Counted from the stretch's first letter, positions 1 to 9,529 are shown. The stretch: DNA of 64,000 nucleotides from Roseococcus suduntuyensis (GCF_014196305.1 NZ_JACIDJ010000002.1:496001-560000), one strand, 5' to 3'. Numbers and translations are program-made. Notes: generated by a model not told the origin, from the sequence alone.

Positions 1-16
1 GCGAGATCGGGGCGTG

Positions 17-3000
17 TCATGCCCCCGATCCTGCCACGAGCTTGCCCGAGGCGGAAAGCAGGGCGATGCGCGCGAGCAAGGCGGTGCTGGCCGCCGCCTC
101 CAGCCCCAGCATCCGCGCCACGCCTGCGGCCAGTTCCGCCTCGGTCGCGCGGGGCTGCAGTTCCAGCAGCAGGCGGGAAGCGGCCTCGATCTCGGCGGGC
201 GGGATCATGGCCGCGCGGCGCAGATGGGCGCCGGCGGCGCGGCGGTCGCGCGGGGTGGCGGGCGGCGTGTCCTCCAGCACGTAGAAGCCGCCCGATTCGC
301 GGGCGCCGTGCAGCAATTCGGCCTCGCGCAGCGCGGCGGCCGTCTCTCGCGCGTCGAAGCCATCGCCCAGCAGCAGGCGGGCGCGTTCCAGCAGCGCGTC
401 GCGGTGCAGCGGCGCCTCGATCCGGAGGATGGCCACCACCAGGTCGGTCAGTTCCGCGCGGTTGGCGGGCGCGCGCTCCAGCACCGCCTCGCGATAGGGT
501 TCGGCCAAGACCACGTCCGCGGGGGCGGCCCCCACGGGCGCGACAGGGGCGGCCGCGGCCGGCGCCTCCAGCCCCAGCGCCGCGCGCATCCGCGCCCGCG
601 CCGCCTCGGGCTGGTTCAGCCAGTCGAGCGACCACGCGCGCGCCAGCCGCCAGCCCATCATCCCCAGCGCCATCTGCCGGCCGCGATCACGGTCACGCGC
701 GCAGCGCAGCCCGGCCCAATCGGCGGCATCCAGTTCCACGCCCAGCTCGAACCCCTCCGGCCCGCGCCCCGCCACATCCAGGAACAGGCCGGACAGCCCC
801 ACGCGCGGCACCGCCTCCTGCCCGGCCTCCGCCATCACCTGGCCGATAAGGGCCGCGATGGGCGAGGCCTCGCCCGACACCACCTCGCGCACCCCGCCAT
901 TGGCCGCGAAGCCCAGGAAGGTCTTGAGTGCGGCCACGCCACGGCCCTTGGCGCGCTCCGTGTCCACCTCTTCCGCGCCGATGCCGGAGAAGACGATGCA
1001 GCGCTTCTTGGCCCGCGTGATGAGCACGTTCAGCCGCCGCTCGCCGCCGTCATTGGACAAAGGCCCGAAGCGCATGGCGAGCCTGCCATTGGCGTCGCGG
1101 CCATAGCCGACACTGATCAGGATGGCGTCGCGCTCATCGCCCTGCACGTTCTCCAGGTTCTTGATGAAGAAGGGCTCGTCGGGGTGGGCGTTGAAGAAGG
1201 CCTCGGTCTCGGGGCTCTCGCGCCGCAGCTTCTCCACCGCGTCCATGATCGCGTCGCGCTGGGTGACCGAGAAGGCGGCGACGCCCAGCGTGTCGCCTGG
1301 CGTCTCGCGCGCGTGGCGCATCACGGCTTGCGCCACGGCCTCCGCCTCGGCGGCATTGCCGCTGGCCACGAAGCGCCCCTCCACCCGCACCAGCGACAGG
1401 CCAAGTGCGGCGCTGCGCGGCCGCGGCGAGGGCAGCACCAGCAGCCGGTTCTCGTAGAACTCCGCGTTGGAGGTGGCGATCAGGCTCTCGTGCCGGCTGC
1501 GGTAGTGCCAGCGCAGCATCATGCGCGGGACGCCGCGGGCATTGGCGAGGCCCAGGATGCTCTCGACATCGCGCGCCGCCAGCGCGGCGTCCTCGTCAAG
1601 CGGCGCCTCGGCGTCGTCCTCGGTCATGCGCTGGAAGAAGCGGGTGGGCGGCATCTGCCGGTCATCGCCCACCACCACCACCTGGCGCGCGCGGGCGATG
1701 GCGCCCAGCGCGTCCACGGGCTCGATCTGGCTGGCCTCGTCCATCACCAGCAGGTCGAATTCGGGGAAGCCCGGCAGCGTCGCGTGGTGCGGGTTGCCCA
1801 GGAATTGCGCGACCGAGAGCGGGCTCATCATCAAAATGGGCTTGGCCTGGCGGATCAGCGGTGCCGCGCGGGCCAGCAGCACGCGCACCGGCGCATGGCC
1901 GCGCTTGCGCTCGAACTCGCCGCGCAGGAAGGCGAGTGCGGCGGGGTGCGCGCCCTGCCGCAGCTCGGCCACGCGGGCGGCATGGACGGAGGCGGCCTCG
2001 TGGCGCGCCAGGCGCACGCGCGCCGCGTCGGCATGGCGGAAACCTTCCACCAGCCGATCCGCGCCCTCGCCGTCGAAACCGGCCAGCGCCGGGTGCTGGC
2101 GCAAGGCCACCCCGCGCAGGGATTCCAGCAGGGCGAATTCGAAGGCGTCGCCCGCCGCCTCGGGGGCGAGGGAGCCGCCCTCCAGCGCGGCCGCCAGCGC
2201 CGCCAGTTCCGGCGCCGCCGCCACCGCCCGCGCCCAGCCCTGCCAGGCGGCCAGCCCCTCGGGCTCGGCGGCCCAGAGGGCGAGCGTCTCGGCCAGGGCC
2301 GCGAAGCTGGGCGGCGCGTCCAGGCCTGTGGCGGCGTGCAGCCCCTCCCATTCCTCCAGCGCCGCGCGCTGGGCCGGCGTGGGGCCGGGCAGGCGCAGGC
2401 GCTGGGCGTGGCCCTCCACCCACCCGATCTCGCGCGCCAGCGCGGCGGCGGCGAGGCCGGCGGATTCGGGGCCATGGCGCAGCCGCAGGGCCGCTGCCTG
2501 CGCGGCCAGCAGCGCCTCAAGTGCGACGCCATCTTCCGGGTCGCGCAGGGCCGCGGCGAGAAGCGCCCTGGCCTCGCGCCGTGCGCTGTTCAGGAAGCCC
2601 AACAGCCCCGCGGGCTGGGCCAGGAGGGCGCGCGCCGCCTCCAGCCCCGTGGCCCCCAGCGCGCCCGAGAGGAAGCGCGGGTCGCGCCCCGCCGCGTCCA
2701 GCAATTGCAGGTCCGCGAGACGCGCGCGGGCGGCGGGGAGTGTCTCCAGTGGCATGGGGGCCTGGGCACGCAGCGCCTCGGCCTCCACGGCCGCCCGCGC
2801 CTCGGCCACGCCGCCCGGGCAGGCGGCGAAGGCGCGCAGCAGGCGCGGCAGGTCACCCAGCAGGCGTTCGGCGGCCAGGCTGTCGAATTCGGGCCGCACC
2901 CCGCGCCAGGGGCTGCGGGCCCCGGACAGCCGTGCCGCCAGCTCCGCCACCACGCCGCGCAGGGCGGTGATGCGCGCGGCCTGCCAGCCCGAGGCGTCCA

Positions 3001-4336
3001 GCGTGAAGCCAGGCGGGGTGGCGCCGCGCGCGCGCAGGGCGGCCAGCCGCGCGATCACCTCCTGAACCGTCAGCCCGCTCTGCCCCACCGGGGCGCGCAT
3101 GGACGCCGCGTGGCGGTTCAGCCTTCCGCGCAGCTCGCCCAGGCGCTGGATCGCCTCCTCGCGCGCGCAGGGCGGCACGGGGGGCAGGGCCAGGGTCGCG
3201 CGCAACTCGTCCAGCACGGCGCGCTTGCTGGGCTTGCCGCTGTGCAGCTCCAGCACCGCGGCACCCAGCCCCATGCTGTCCATGCGGCGCTTCACCACCT
3301 CCAGCGCCGCCGCCTTCTCCGCCACGAAGAGCACGCTGCGCCCGTCCAGCACCGCCTGGGCCAGGATGTTCACGATGGTCTGGCTCTTGCCCGTGCCGGG
3401 CGGGCCCTGGACCACCAGGGAATGGCCGCGCCGCACCGCCTCGGCCGCCAGCGCCTGGCTGCCATCCATCTCCTGCACATGGTCCAGCTTCTCGACGGGG
3501 ATTTCCGCGTCCACATCCGCGTCGTCCGCGAAGGGCACGGGCTCGGGCGGCGGCGGGACGGGGTCCAGCAGGCGGCGCATCAGCGGGTGGGTCAGCAGGC
3601 CGGGATGGATCTCCGGGTCCAGGTCCCGCCACATCAGGAACTTCGTGAAGGCGAAGAGGCCAAGCGCCATGGCATCCGCCTCCACCGACCAGCCCTCGCG
3701 CCCGGTGGCGGCGGTGGCGACGGCGGCGGCCCAGGCTTCCGGGTCATATTCGGAAAATTCCGGCAGGGTGATCTGGAACTCGGCGGCGAGCTTCTCGCGC
3801 AGGGAGAGGTTCTCCACCACCTCCTCCGGGTTCGCGCGCAGGCGGAAGCGGCTGGTGGCCCCTTCCCGCTCCAGCGTGGCCGGAATCAGCGCCAAAGGGG
3901 CCAGGCGCGGCGTGGCCGGCGTGCCCGGGTCGCGCCAATGCAGCCCGCCCACCGCCAGGAACAGGCTCGGCACGCCGCTTTCCTCCCGCGTGGTGCGGGC
4001 ATCGGTCAGGATGTCGCGCAGGCGGCGGGCCAGGTCCTCCGGGGGGGCCGCCACGCGCAGGTGGTCATCGGCCTGCCATTCGGCCTCGGTCGCGCTGGCG
4101 CTGGCGGCGCGCACGCCCTCCGACTTGCGGCGGCCGCGGGCTTGGCTCGCCTCGGTGGCCTCGAAGCCGAAGGCGCGGCCGGCGGCCAGCCGCTCCACCA
4201 CGAAGGCGGCGCGCTCGCCCTCGATGCGCAGCACCCCGCGCGCGCGGGATGTGGCGGGCAAGGCCAGCAGGCGGTTGCGGGTGGAGAGGTCGAGCAGGGC
4301 GCGGCGGGCATCCTGGAGCGTGGCGGCAAGGGTCAT
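17..4336 (-). CDS. DUF4011-SF1 helicase-nuclease-DUF3320 protein (Hhe-type defence candidate)
   Basis: A 1439-residue single-protein nucleic-acid machine. Seen: an N-terminal DUF4011-like segment (DLSTRNRLL near residue 17), a Walker A loop GPPGTGKS near residue 311, a Walker B/DEAD-like VMDEASQIEP near 865, later SF1 helicase motifs (VQGDERDAI near 1068, NVLITRAKKRC near 1100), and a Vsr/DUF559-like nuclease segment near 1180-1260 that keeps an acidic LDVA, an ELD and the ARDRDRGRQ helix. A DUF3320-like winged segment follows near 1300-1350. This order matches the DUF4011-helicase-Vsr-DUF3320 proteins described as Hhe antiviral defence. That it defends here is inference. ATG start, TGA stop; the gene is complete. 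The next gene on the minus strand side is a cation antiporter, not another defence gene. No mobility gene is visible, but the left side is cut by the window. Confidence 0.85.
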   Translation of the reverse strand: MTLAATLQDARRALLDLSTRNRLLALPATSRARGVLRIEGERAAFVVERLAAGRAFGFEATEASQARGRRKSEGVRAASASATEAEWQADDHLRVAAPPEDLARRLRDILTDARTTREESGVPSLFLAVGGLHWRDPGTPATPRLAPLALIPATLEREGATSRFRLRANPEEVVENLSLREKLAAEFQITLPEFSEYDPEAWAAAVATAATGREGWSVEADAMALGLFAFTKFLMWRDLDPEIHPGLLTHPLMRRLLDPVPPPPEPVPFADDADVDAEIPVEKLDHVQEMDGSQALAAEAVRRGHSLVVQGPPGTGKSQTIVNILAQAVLDGRSVLFVAEKAAALEVVKRRMDSMGLGAAVLELHSGKPSKRAVLDELRATLALPPVPPCAREEAIQRLGELRGRLNRHAASMRAPVGQSGLTVQEVIARLAALRARGATPPGFTLDASGWQAARITALRGVVAELAARLSGARSPWRGVRPEFDSLAAERLLGDLPRLLRAFAACPGGVAEARAAVEAEALRAQAPMPLETLPAARARLADLQLLDAAGRDPRFLSGALGATGLEAARALLAQPAGLLGFLNSARREARALLAAALRDPEDGVALEALLAAQAAALRLRHGPESAGLAAAALAREIGWVEGHAQRLRLPGPTPAQRAALEEWEGLHAATGLDAPPSFAALAETLALWAAEPEGLAAWQGWARAVAAAPELAALAAALEGGSLAPEAAGDAFEFALLESLRGVALRQHPALAGFDGEGADRLVEGFRHADAARVRLARHEAASVHAARVAELRQGAHPAALAFLRGEFERKRGHAPVRVLLARAAPLIRQAKPILMMSPLSVAQFLGNPHHATLPGFPEFDLLVMDEASQIEPVDALGAIARARQVVVVGDDRQMPPTRFFQRMTEDDAEAPLDEDAALAARDVESILGLANARGVPRMMLRWHYRSRHESLIATSNAEFYENRLLVLPSPRPRSAALGLSLVRVEGRFVASGNAAEAEAVAQAVMRHARETPGDTLGVAAFSVTQRDAIMDAVEKLRRESPETEAFFNAHPDEPFFIKNLENVQGDERDAILISVGYGRDANGRLAMRFGPLSNDGGERRLNVLITRAKKRCIVFSGIGAEEVDTERAKGRGVAALKTFLGFAANGGVREVVSGEASPIAALIGQVMAEAGQEAVPRVGLSGLFLDVAGRGPEGFELGVELDAADWAGLRCARDRDRGRQMALGMMGWRLARAWSLDWLNQPEAARARMRAALGLEAPAAAAPVAPVGAAPADVVLAEPYREAVLERAPANRAELTDLVVAILRIEAPLHRDALLERARLLLGDGFDARETAAALREAELLHGARESGGFYVLEDTPPATPRDRRAAGAHLRRAAMIPPAEIEAASRLLLELQPRATEAELAAGVARMLGLEAAASTALLARIALLSASGKLVAGSGA

Positions 4337-4351
4337 GCCGCCGATATAGGG

Positions 4352-5902
4352 TCAGCCCAGGGCGCGCCGCAGCCGATTCTCCTCATAGTCCAGCTCCTCG
4401 GCGAGCTTGGTCAGGATGTCCTCCGGCACGTCGCCGCGGGCATGGTGTTCGCGCAGCACGGCGCGGGCCGCCTCCAGCCCCTCCAGGCGCAGCGCGCGGC
4501 GGGCCGCGCGCTCGGCCGACGCGGCGCCGCCACCGCGCGAGACGCGCTCCAGATGGGCCGCGCGGTCCCGGTGCTCGGCCAGCAGGTCCTGCGCCATGGG
4601 GCCATAGAGCACGTCCGTGGCGCGCGTCTCGATGGCGCCCAGCATGGCGCGGGCCGCCTGGTGGCGCAGCGCGGCCTCCTGGAGGTTGATGCCGTCCCGG
4701 TGCGGCGGCTGCACCAGGCCCAGGCGGCGGATCAGCCAGCCCAGCGTCGTGCCCTGCACCACCAGCGTGGCGAGGATGGCGCAGAAGGCGAGGAAGACGA
4801 TCAGCTCCCGCTCCGGAAAGTCGAGCGGCAGGGCAATGGCGGCGGCCAGCGACACCACGCCGCGCATCCCCGCCCAGGACAGAACGGTGAGTTGTGCCAC
4901 GGGCATCCGGTCGCCCAGCAGCGCCTGCGCGCCCCCCGCCACGAAGACCCAGAGGAAGCGCGAGGCGATGAGGCCGGCCGAGACCGCGAAGGCAAGCCAG
5001 GCCAACTCGCCCACACCGCGCCCGGCCAGCCCCTCCAGCACGGCGCGCAACTGCAGCCCGATCAGGATGAACACCAGCGAGGTGAGGACGAATTCGACGA
5101 ATTGCCACACCACCCGCGTCTCGATGCGTGTGCGCGCCGACAGCACCCGATACTGCGCGCGGGAGAGCATGATGCCCGTGGTCACCACCGCCAGCACGCC
5201 CGAGACGCTGAGCGCCTCCGCCGCCAGGAAGGCACCATAGCAGGCCAGGAAGGACAGCGCCGTCTCCAGCAGCGTGTCGTTCAGCCGCGCCAGCGCCCAG
5301 AGCGTGGCGCGAGCCACCAGCCAACCCACCACCACGCCGCCCGCCGCCACCGCCAGGAAGCTGGCCGCGGCCATGTGTGGCGCCAGGGTGCCCACCGCCG
5401 CGGCCGCGATGGCGAAGCGGTAGAGCACCAGCGCCGTGGCGTCGTTCATCAGGCTCTCGCCCTCCAGCAGGGTGACGAGGCGGCGGGGCAGGTTGAGGCG
5501 TTGCAGCACGGCGGCCGCGGCCACGGCATCGGGCGGGGCCAGGATGGCCCCCAGGGCGAGGGCGGCCGCCCAGGGCATCTCGGGCACCAGCACCCGGGCC
5601 AGCGCGCCCATCAGGAAGGCCGTGAAGATCACCGCGCCCACCGCCAGCAGCAGGATGGGCCGCAGGTCGCGGCGGAAGGCCTTCCAGTCGGTGCGATAGG
5701 CGCTGCCTTGCAGCAGCGGCGGCAGGAAGAAGGCCAGCGCCAGGGCGGGGTCCAGCGTCACGACCGGCACGCCGGGGATGAAGGCCAGCACCATGCCGGC
5801 CAGGATCAGCACCACCGCGTAGGGAAGTTGCAGCCGCCGCGCCAGCAGGGCGAGCAGCACGCAAGCCCCCATCAGGGCCAGGACGAGCTGCACGACCTCC
5901 AT
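4352..5902 (-). CDS. CPA1-family Na+/H+ antiporter
   Basis: A 516-residue inner-membrane cation:proton antiporter of the CPA1/NhaP type, probably exchanging Na+ (or K+) for H+ for pH and salt homeostasis. Seen: about 12 hydrophobic segments over residues 1-400, the FLPPLL motif near residue 60, LAPPDAVAAAAVL near 120 and the conserved GESLMNDATALVLYRFA near 147-163 that carries the ion-binding Asn-Asp pair. A soluble charged tail of about 110 residues follows, typical of bacterial NhaP-like proteins. It lies 25 bp from the mlaA-mlaC pair on the same strand and 15 bp before the start of the helicase gene. The exchanged ion cannot be read from sequence. Confidence 0.88.
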   Translation of the reverse strand: MEVVQLVLALMGACVLLALLARRLQLPYAVVLILAGMVLAFIPGVPVVTLDPALALAFFLPPLLQGSAYRTDWKAFRRDLRPILLLAVGAVIFTAFLMGALARVLVPEMPWAAALALGAILAPPDAVAAAAVLQRLNLPRRLVTLLEGESLMNDATALVLYRFAIAAAAVGTLAPHMAAASFLAVAAGGVVVGWLVARATLWALARLNDTLLETALSFLACYGAFLAAEALSVSGVLAVVTTGIMLSRAQYRVLSARTRIETRVVWQFVEFVLTSLVFILIGLQLRAVLEGLAGRGVGELAWLAFAVSAGLIASRFLWVFVAGGAQALLGDRMPVAQLTVLSWAGMRGVVSLAAAIALPLDFPERELIVFLAFCAILATLVVQGTTLGWLIRRLGLVQPPHRDGINLQEAALRHQAARAMLGAIETRATDVLYGPMAQDLLAEHRDRAAHLERVSRGGGAASAERAARRALRLEGLEAARAVLREHHARGDVPEDILTKLAEELDYEENRLRRALG

Positions 5903-5927
5903 GGGCGCGGCGCGGCCGGGTGGGCGG

Positions 5928-6548
5928 TCAGCCCATCCGTTCGATCTGGCCGCGCATGGCGTCCAGCAGGGCGGCGACGCGGTTGCCGCTGCGGGTGATG
6001 ACCGCGCTGTATTCGCTGCGCTGCGTCAGGCGCAGGGAGGCACCCTCGGCCACCAGGTCCACGATGCGCGGTTGCCCGCCCACTTCGCCCACGCGCCAGT
6101 CCAGCGTCACGCCCGGGGCATTGGGGCGCTCGACCACGGTCGTGACCAGCACGTCCTCCTCGCTGCGGGTCTGGCTGCGGCCCACGTTGAAGCGCACGCC
6201 CTGGAACTCGCCAAAGCGGGAGGCCAGGTTGCGGATCAGCGTCTCCTCGAAGAGGCGCAGGTATTCACGCTGCTCCTCGGGCGTCGCCACGCGCCACCAG
6301 CGGCCCAGGATGAAGCGGCCCGTGCCCTCGATGTCCACCGCGCGGCGCAGGATGGTGGCCACGCGCTCGCGGCGCTGCTCCACGGGGGCGTCGCTGTTCA
6401 GCACGGCCACCAGCTCCTCGCCGGTGGTGGTGATGAAGCCCGCGGCGCGGCCGGGGTCCATGGTCTGGCCCTGGGCGGGGAAGGTGAGCGGGGCCAGGGC
6501 CGGCAGCGCCAGCAGGCCGAGCGCCAGGCGGCGCGTCACGGCACTCAC
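5928..6548 (-). CDS. mlaC: MlaC/Ttg2D-family periplasmic phospholipid-binding protein
   Basis: A 206-residue periplasmic shuttle that, in the Mla pathway, carries phospholipids between the outer-membrane MlaA complex and the inner-membrane MlaFEDB transporter. Seen: an N-terminal signal peptide (residues 1-28, hydrophobic core LALGLLALPALAPL, likely cleavage after AQG), then the family pattern of a helical N-terminal half with RFILGRWW and the YLRLFEETLIRNLASRF segment, and a beta-rich second half. It starts with GTG in a four-base overlap with the mlaA stop, so the two are translationally coupled. HpnM of hopanoid transport is a close relative, but no hpn genes are nearby. mlaFED are not in this window. 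Confidence 0.88.
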   Translation of the reverse strand: MSAVTRRLALGLLALPALAPLTFPAQGQTMDPGRAAGFITTTGEELVAVLNSDAPVEQRRERVATILRRAVDIEGTGRFILGRWWRVATPEEQREYLRLFEETLIRNLASRFGEFQGVRFNVGRSQTRSEEDVLVTTVVERPNAPGVTLDWRVGEVGGQPRIVDLVAEGASLRLTQRSEYSAVITRSGNRVAALLDAMRGQIERMG

Positions 6549-7318
6549 GGCGTCAGCCCGGTGCGGCGGCCGGCCGGCACGAGTTCGTTGCGGATCTCGG
6601 CCTCACGCCGCTGGCGATAGCCGCTGCGAATGGTCGTGTAGGGGTCGAGGGAGGTGCGGTTGATGTCGTCCAAGGTATCGATCACCCCTTCGCGCGTGTC
6701 CACGATGGTGGCGCCGGTGCGCGAGTACCGCAGCGCCTCCACGGCGGCGCCCTGCCCCACCCAGAACCAGGGGCTGGCCACCGCATCCACCCCAAACCCG
6801 AAAAGGTCGCGCGGGTTGCTGGGGCCGAGGCCGGGGACGAAGAGGTAGGGGCCGCCCTGCACGCCCCAGGCGGCCAGGGTCTGGCCGAAATCCTCGTTGT
6901 GGCCGCGGATGCCGAAGCCACGGTCCGCCACGTCGATGATGCCGCCGAGGCCCAGCGTGGAATTGATGACGAAGCGCGAGGCGGTGCGGCCCGCGCGCTG
7001 GGTCTGGCCCTGCAGCAGGTCATTGGCCAGGACGGTGGGCGCGCGCAGGTTGGTCAGCACGTTGCGAACGCCGAGCCGCACCTCGTAGGGCAGGAAGAAG
7101 CGGTAGATCTCGGCCGCGGGCCGCAGCACCAGCGTGTCCAGGCCCTCATTCACCTGGTACATGGTCCGGTTCAGCGGCTCGAGCGGGTCATTGGCCGCCT
7201 GGAACTCGGCCACCGCCTCAGGCTCGTTGGCCGGGGGGCGGGTGGCGCAGGCGCTGAGGCCCACTGCCAGGGCGGCCATGACGAGAAGGCGGGGGTCGAG
7301 GAGGCGGGAGAGGCGCAT
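6545..7318 (-). CDS. mlaA: MlaA (VacJ) family outer-membrane lipoprotein
   Basis: A 257-residue lipoprotein that removes mislocalised phospholipids from the outer leaflet of the outer membrane and passes them to MlaC. Seen: a lipoprotein signal peptide with lipobox LSAC (acylated Cys about residue 24), the hallmark NDPLEPLNRTMYQVN start of the mature domain, and the VacJ core (SRFVINSTLGLGG, EDFGQTLAAWGV, GPYLFVPGLGPS). The ATG at 7318 is chosen because it opens directly on the signal peptide. Further in-frame codons upstream are non-homologous. mlaC follows with a four-base overlap. Divergent from metF. Confidence 0.9.
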   Translation of the reverse strand: MRLSRLLDPRLLVMAALAVGLSACATRPPANEPEAVAEFQAANDPLEPLNRTMYQVNEGLDTLVLRPAAEIYRFFLPYEVRLGVRNVLTNLRAPTVLANDLLQGQTQRAGRTASRFVINSTLGLGGIIDVADRGFGIRGHNEDFGQTLAAWGVQGGPYLFVPGLGPSNPRDLFGFGVDAVASPWFWVGQGAAVEALRYSRTGATIVDTREGVIDTLDDINRTSLDPYTTIRSGYRQRREAEIRNELVPAGRRTGLTP

Positions 7319-7504
7319 GGCCGGGTGGAAACCTTTCCGGGCGCAAGGCCCATGGGACATCAGGCCGGGGCGCGGCTGACGATTGAAGAAAACACACACC
7401 CCTCCCCAAGGCAAGTATCGCGGGCAGGTGGGGCGCCCCGACATTGTATCAGCGGCCTCGGCAAACCCCTTGCGCAAACTCCGACAAGCCCCCATTCCGA
7501 CCGC

Positions 7505-8449
7505 ATGGACACCGCGCCCCCGAACACGCTGGAACGCTGGCTCACCGGGCCGCGCGTCGGCACCCTGCCCGCCCCCGCCGCCATGCCGGCCCCGAAGCTC
7601 TCCTTCGAGTTCTTCCCGCCGAAGAACGAGAAGCTGGAGGCCGACCTCTGGGCCTGCATCCGCCGGCTGGAGCCGCTGGGGCCGCGCTTCGTCTCCGTCA
7701 CCTATGGCGCGGGCGGCTCCACCCGCAGCCGCACCCATGACACGGTGGCGCGCCTCGCCCGCGAAACCTCGCTGACGCCGGCCGCGCACCTCACCTGCGT
7801 GGGCGCAACCCAGGACGAGGTGAACGAGGTGGCCCGCGAATACCTGGCGGCCGGCGTGCGTCACATCGTGGCCCTGCGCGGCGACCCGCCGACGGGTGCC
7901 TCGCGCTACGAACCCCACCCGGGAGGCTATGCCCAGGCCGAGGACCTCGTGCGCGGCCTGCGCCGAATCGGCGATTTCGACATCAGCGTGGGCGCCTATC
8001 CGGAGACGCATCCGGCGGCGCTGAACGCCGACGCCGATCTCGACTTCCTGAAGCGCAAGATCGACGCGGGCGCCAACCGCGCCATCACGCAGTATTTCTT
8101 CGACACCGACATCTACCTGCGCTTCCTCGATCGCTGCCACGCGGCGGGGATCACGGTGCCGATCGTCCCCGGCATCATGCCGGTGACCAACTTCGCCAGC
8201 GTGAAGCGGTTCTCGGCCATGTGCGGCGCCTCGGTGCCGGATTGGCTGGGCAAGCTGTTCGAGGGCCTGGACGAGGATGAGAGCACCCGCCGCATGGTGG
8301 CCGCGACCGTGGCCGCCGAGCAGGTCCGCATCCTGCAGGCCAATGGCGTGGACGAGTTCCACTTCTACACGCTGAACCGCCCGGACCTGACCTATGCCAT
8401 CGCGCATATCCTGGGCGCGCGCCCGGCCGGCGTCACCGCTGCCGCCTGA
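7505..8449 (+). CDS. metF: Methylenetetrahydrofolate reductase
   Basis: A 314-residue FAD-dependent enzyme reducing 5,10-methylene-THF to 5-methyl-THF, the methyl donor for methionine synthesis. Seen: the TIM-barrel family motifs LSFEFFPPKNEKLE near residue 32, VSVTYGAGGSTR near 64, HLTCVGAT near 98, ALRGDPP near 125, the AITQYFFDTD segment near 197 and PGIMPV near 223, plus the C-terminal EFHFYTLNRPD. The ATG at 7505 gives a short N-terminal extension relative to E. coli MetF; the ATG at 7583 is an alternative. The gene stands alone, divergent from mlaA, and is followed by a strong intrinsic terminator. I looked for a SAM or SAH riboswitch upstream and saw none. Confidence 0.95.
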   Translation: MDTAPPNTLERWLTGPRVGTLPAPAAMPAPKLSFEFFPPKNEKLEADLWACIRRLEPLGPRFVSVTYGAGGSTRSRTHDTVARLARETSLTPAAHLTCVGATQDEVNEVAREYLAAGVRHIVALRGDPPTGASRYEPHPGGYAQAEDLVRGLRRIGDFDISVGAYPETHPAALNADADLDFLKRKIDAGANRAITQYFFDTDIYLRFLDRCHAAGITVPIVPGIMPVTNFASVKRFSAMCGASVPDWLGKLFEGLDEDESTRRMVAATVAAEQVRILQANGVDEFHFYTLNRPDLTYAIAHILGARPAGVTAAA

Positions 8450-8458
8450 GTATTTTCC

Positions 8459-8510
8459 GGGCAAACATGCGGATTCACCCGTTGAATCCCGCATGTTTGC
8501 CCATTTTTTC
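8459..8510 (+). terminator. Intrinsic terminator of metF
   Basis: Ten bases after the metF stop, a near-perfect hairpin runs from GGGCAAACATGCGGATTCA (8459-8477) to its complement (8482-8502, one extra C), followed by ATTTTTTC. The stem contains the GGATTCA and TTGAATCC words that recur in the palindromic repeats elsewhere in the window, so this terminator may derive from that repeat family. Confidence 0.85.
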
Positions 8511-8578
8511 GCCGCCCCGCTTTTGACAAGCCGGGGCGGAGGCGGTCTCCTCCGCGCGACATCCGCCGGAGACATGCC

Positions 8579-9526
8579 ATGGCCACCCGCCGTTCCCTCC
8601 TTGCCGCGCCGCTTCTGCTGCCCGCCGCCGCCCTCGCCCAGCCGCGCTACCCGGACCGCCCTGTGCGCATCATCGTGCCCTTCAATGCGGGGGGCCTGAT
8701 CGACGTCACCGCGCGGCTGATCCAGGAACCGCTGGGCCAGGAACTCGGCCAGACCGTCGTGGTCGAGAACATGGGCGGCGCCGGCACCACCATCGGCGCG
8801 CGCCAGGTGGCCCGCGCCACGCCCGATGGGCACACCATCATGGTGACGGGGGCGGCGCACAGCGTCATCCCCGCGCTGTTCCCCGATGCGGGCTTCGACA
8901 ATGTCGCGGATTTCGCGCCGATCTCGCTGATTTCCGAACAGCCCTTCGTGCTCTGCGTCCATCCGGGCGTGCCGGCCAGCACCCTGCCCGAACTGCTGGC
9001 CTGGCTGCGGACACGCGGCGGGGATGCGACCTTCTCCACCACCGGCATCGGCGCGGCTTCGCATCTGGCGGGTGAGTTGCTGAAGAACATGGGGGGCGTG
9101 AACTTCACCTTCGTCTCCTACCGCGGCACGCCCGCCGCCGTGACCGACTTCCTGGCCGGCCGCGTGGACATGATGATCGACAGCCAGACCCTGCTGGCGC
9201 CCATGATCCGCGACGGGCGGGTGAAGGGCATCGCGGTCACGACCGCGCGGCGCTCCGCCATGCTGCCCGACCTGCCGACCATCGCGGAGGCGGGGGTTTC
9301 GGGCTACCAGACCTCCTCGCTCCAGATGATGCTGGCGCCGGCCGCGACCCCCGCGCCCATCCTGGCCACGCTGGGCGCCGCCATGAAGAAGGTGCTGGAC
9401 GACCCGGCCGTGCGCGCCCGCTTCACCGAGCGCGGCATCGAGGTGTTGAACGGCGACGCCGCCGCCCTGGCCCGCACCATCCGCGAAGAGGGCGCGCGCT
9501 GGCTTCCCATCCTGCGGAGGGCCTGA
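8579..9526 (+). CDS. Tripartite tricarboxylate transporter (Bug) substrate-binding protein
   Basis: A 315-residue periplasmic receptor of the TTT/Bug family, which captures carboxylates or related small acids for a TctA/TctB permease. Seen: N-terminal export signal (hydrophobic LLAAPLLLPAAALA, residues 5-19), then the family landmarks YPDRPVRIIVPFNAGG near residue 23, GGAGTTIGARQVARATPDGHT near 67, FSTTGIGAASHLAGELL near 152 and FVSYRGTPAAVTDFLAGRVDMM near 177. A GGAGA Shine-Dalgarno lies six bases before ATG. No tctA or tctB is present, so it is an orphan receptor, as is common in this lineage. It is followed after three bases by an SsuA-like binding protein. Confidence 0.9.
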   Translation: MATRRSLLAAPLLLPAAALAQPRYPDRPVRIIVPFNAGGLIDVTARLIQEPLGQELGQTVVVENMGGAGTTIGARQVARATPDGHTIMVTGAAHSVIPALFPDAGFDNVADFAPISLISEQPFVLCVHPGVPASTLPELLAWLRTRGGDATFSTTGIGAASHLAGELLKNMGGVNFTFVSYRGTPAAVTDFLAGRVDMMIDSQTLLAPMIRDGRVKGIAVTTARRSAMLPDLPTIAEAGVSGYQTSSLQMMLAPAATPAPILATLGAAMKKVLDDPAVRARFTERGIEVLNGDAAALARTIREEGARWLPILRRA

Positions 9527-9529
9527 GCC

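Noticed and set aside
14-5998. A 1994-codon open frame on the plus strand, antisense to the helicase and antiporter genes
   Set aside because: Its translation is Arg/Gln/His/Gly-rich without any domain, while the minus strand encodes two intact recognised proteins. It is a by-product of high GC.
7319-7504. Possible SAM or SAH riboswitch before metF
   Set aside because: No arrangement matching the conserved cores of these riboswitches could be found by eye. The region looks like an ordinary divergent promoter.
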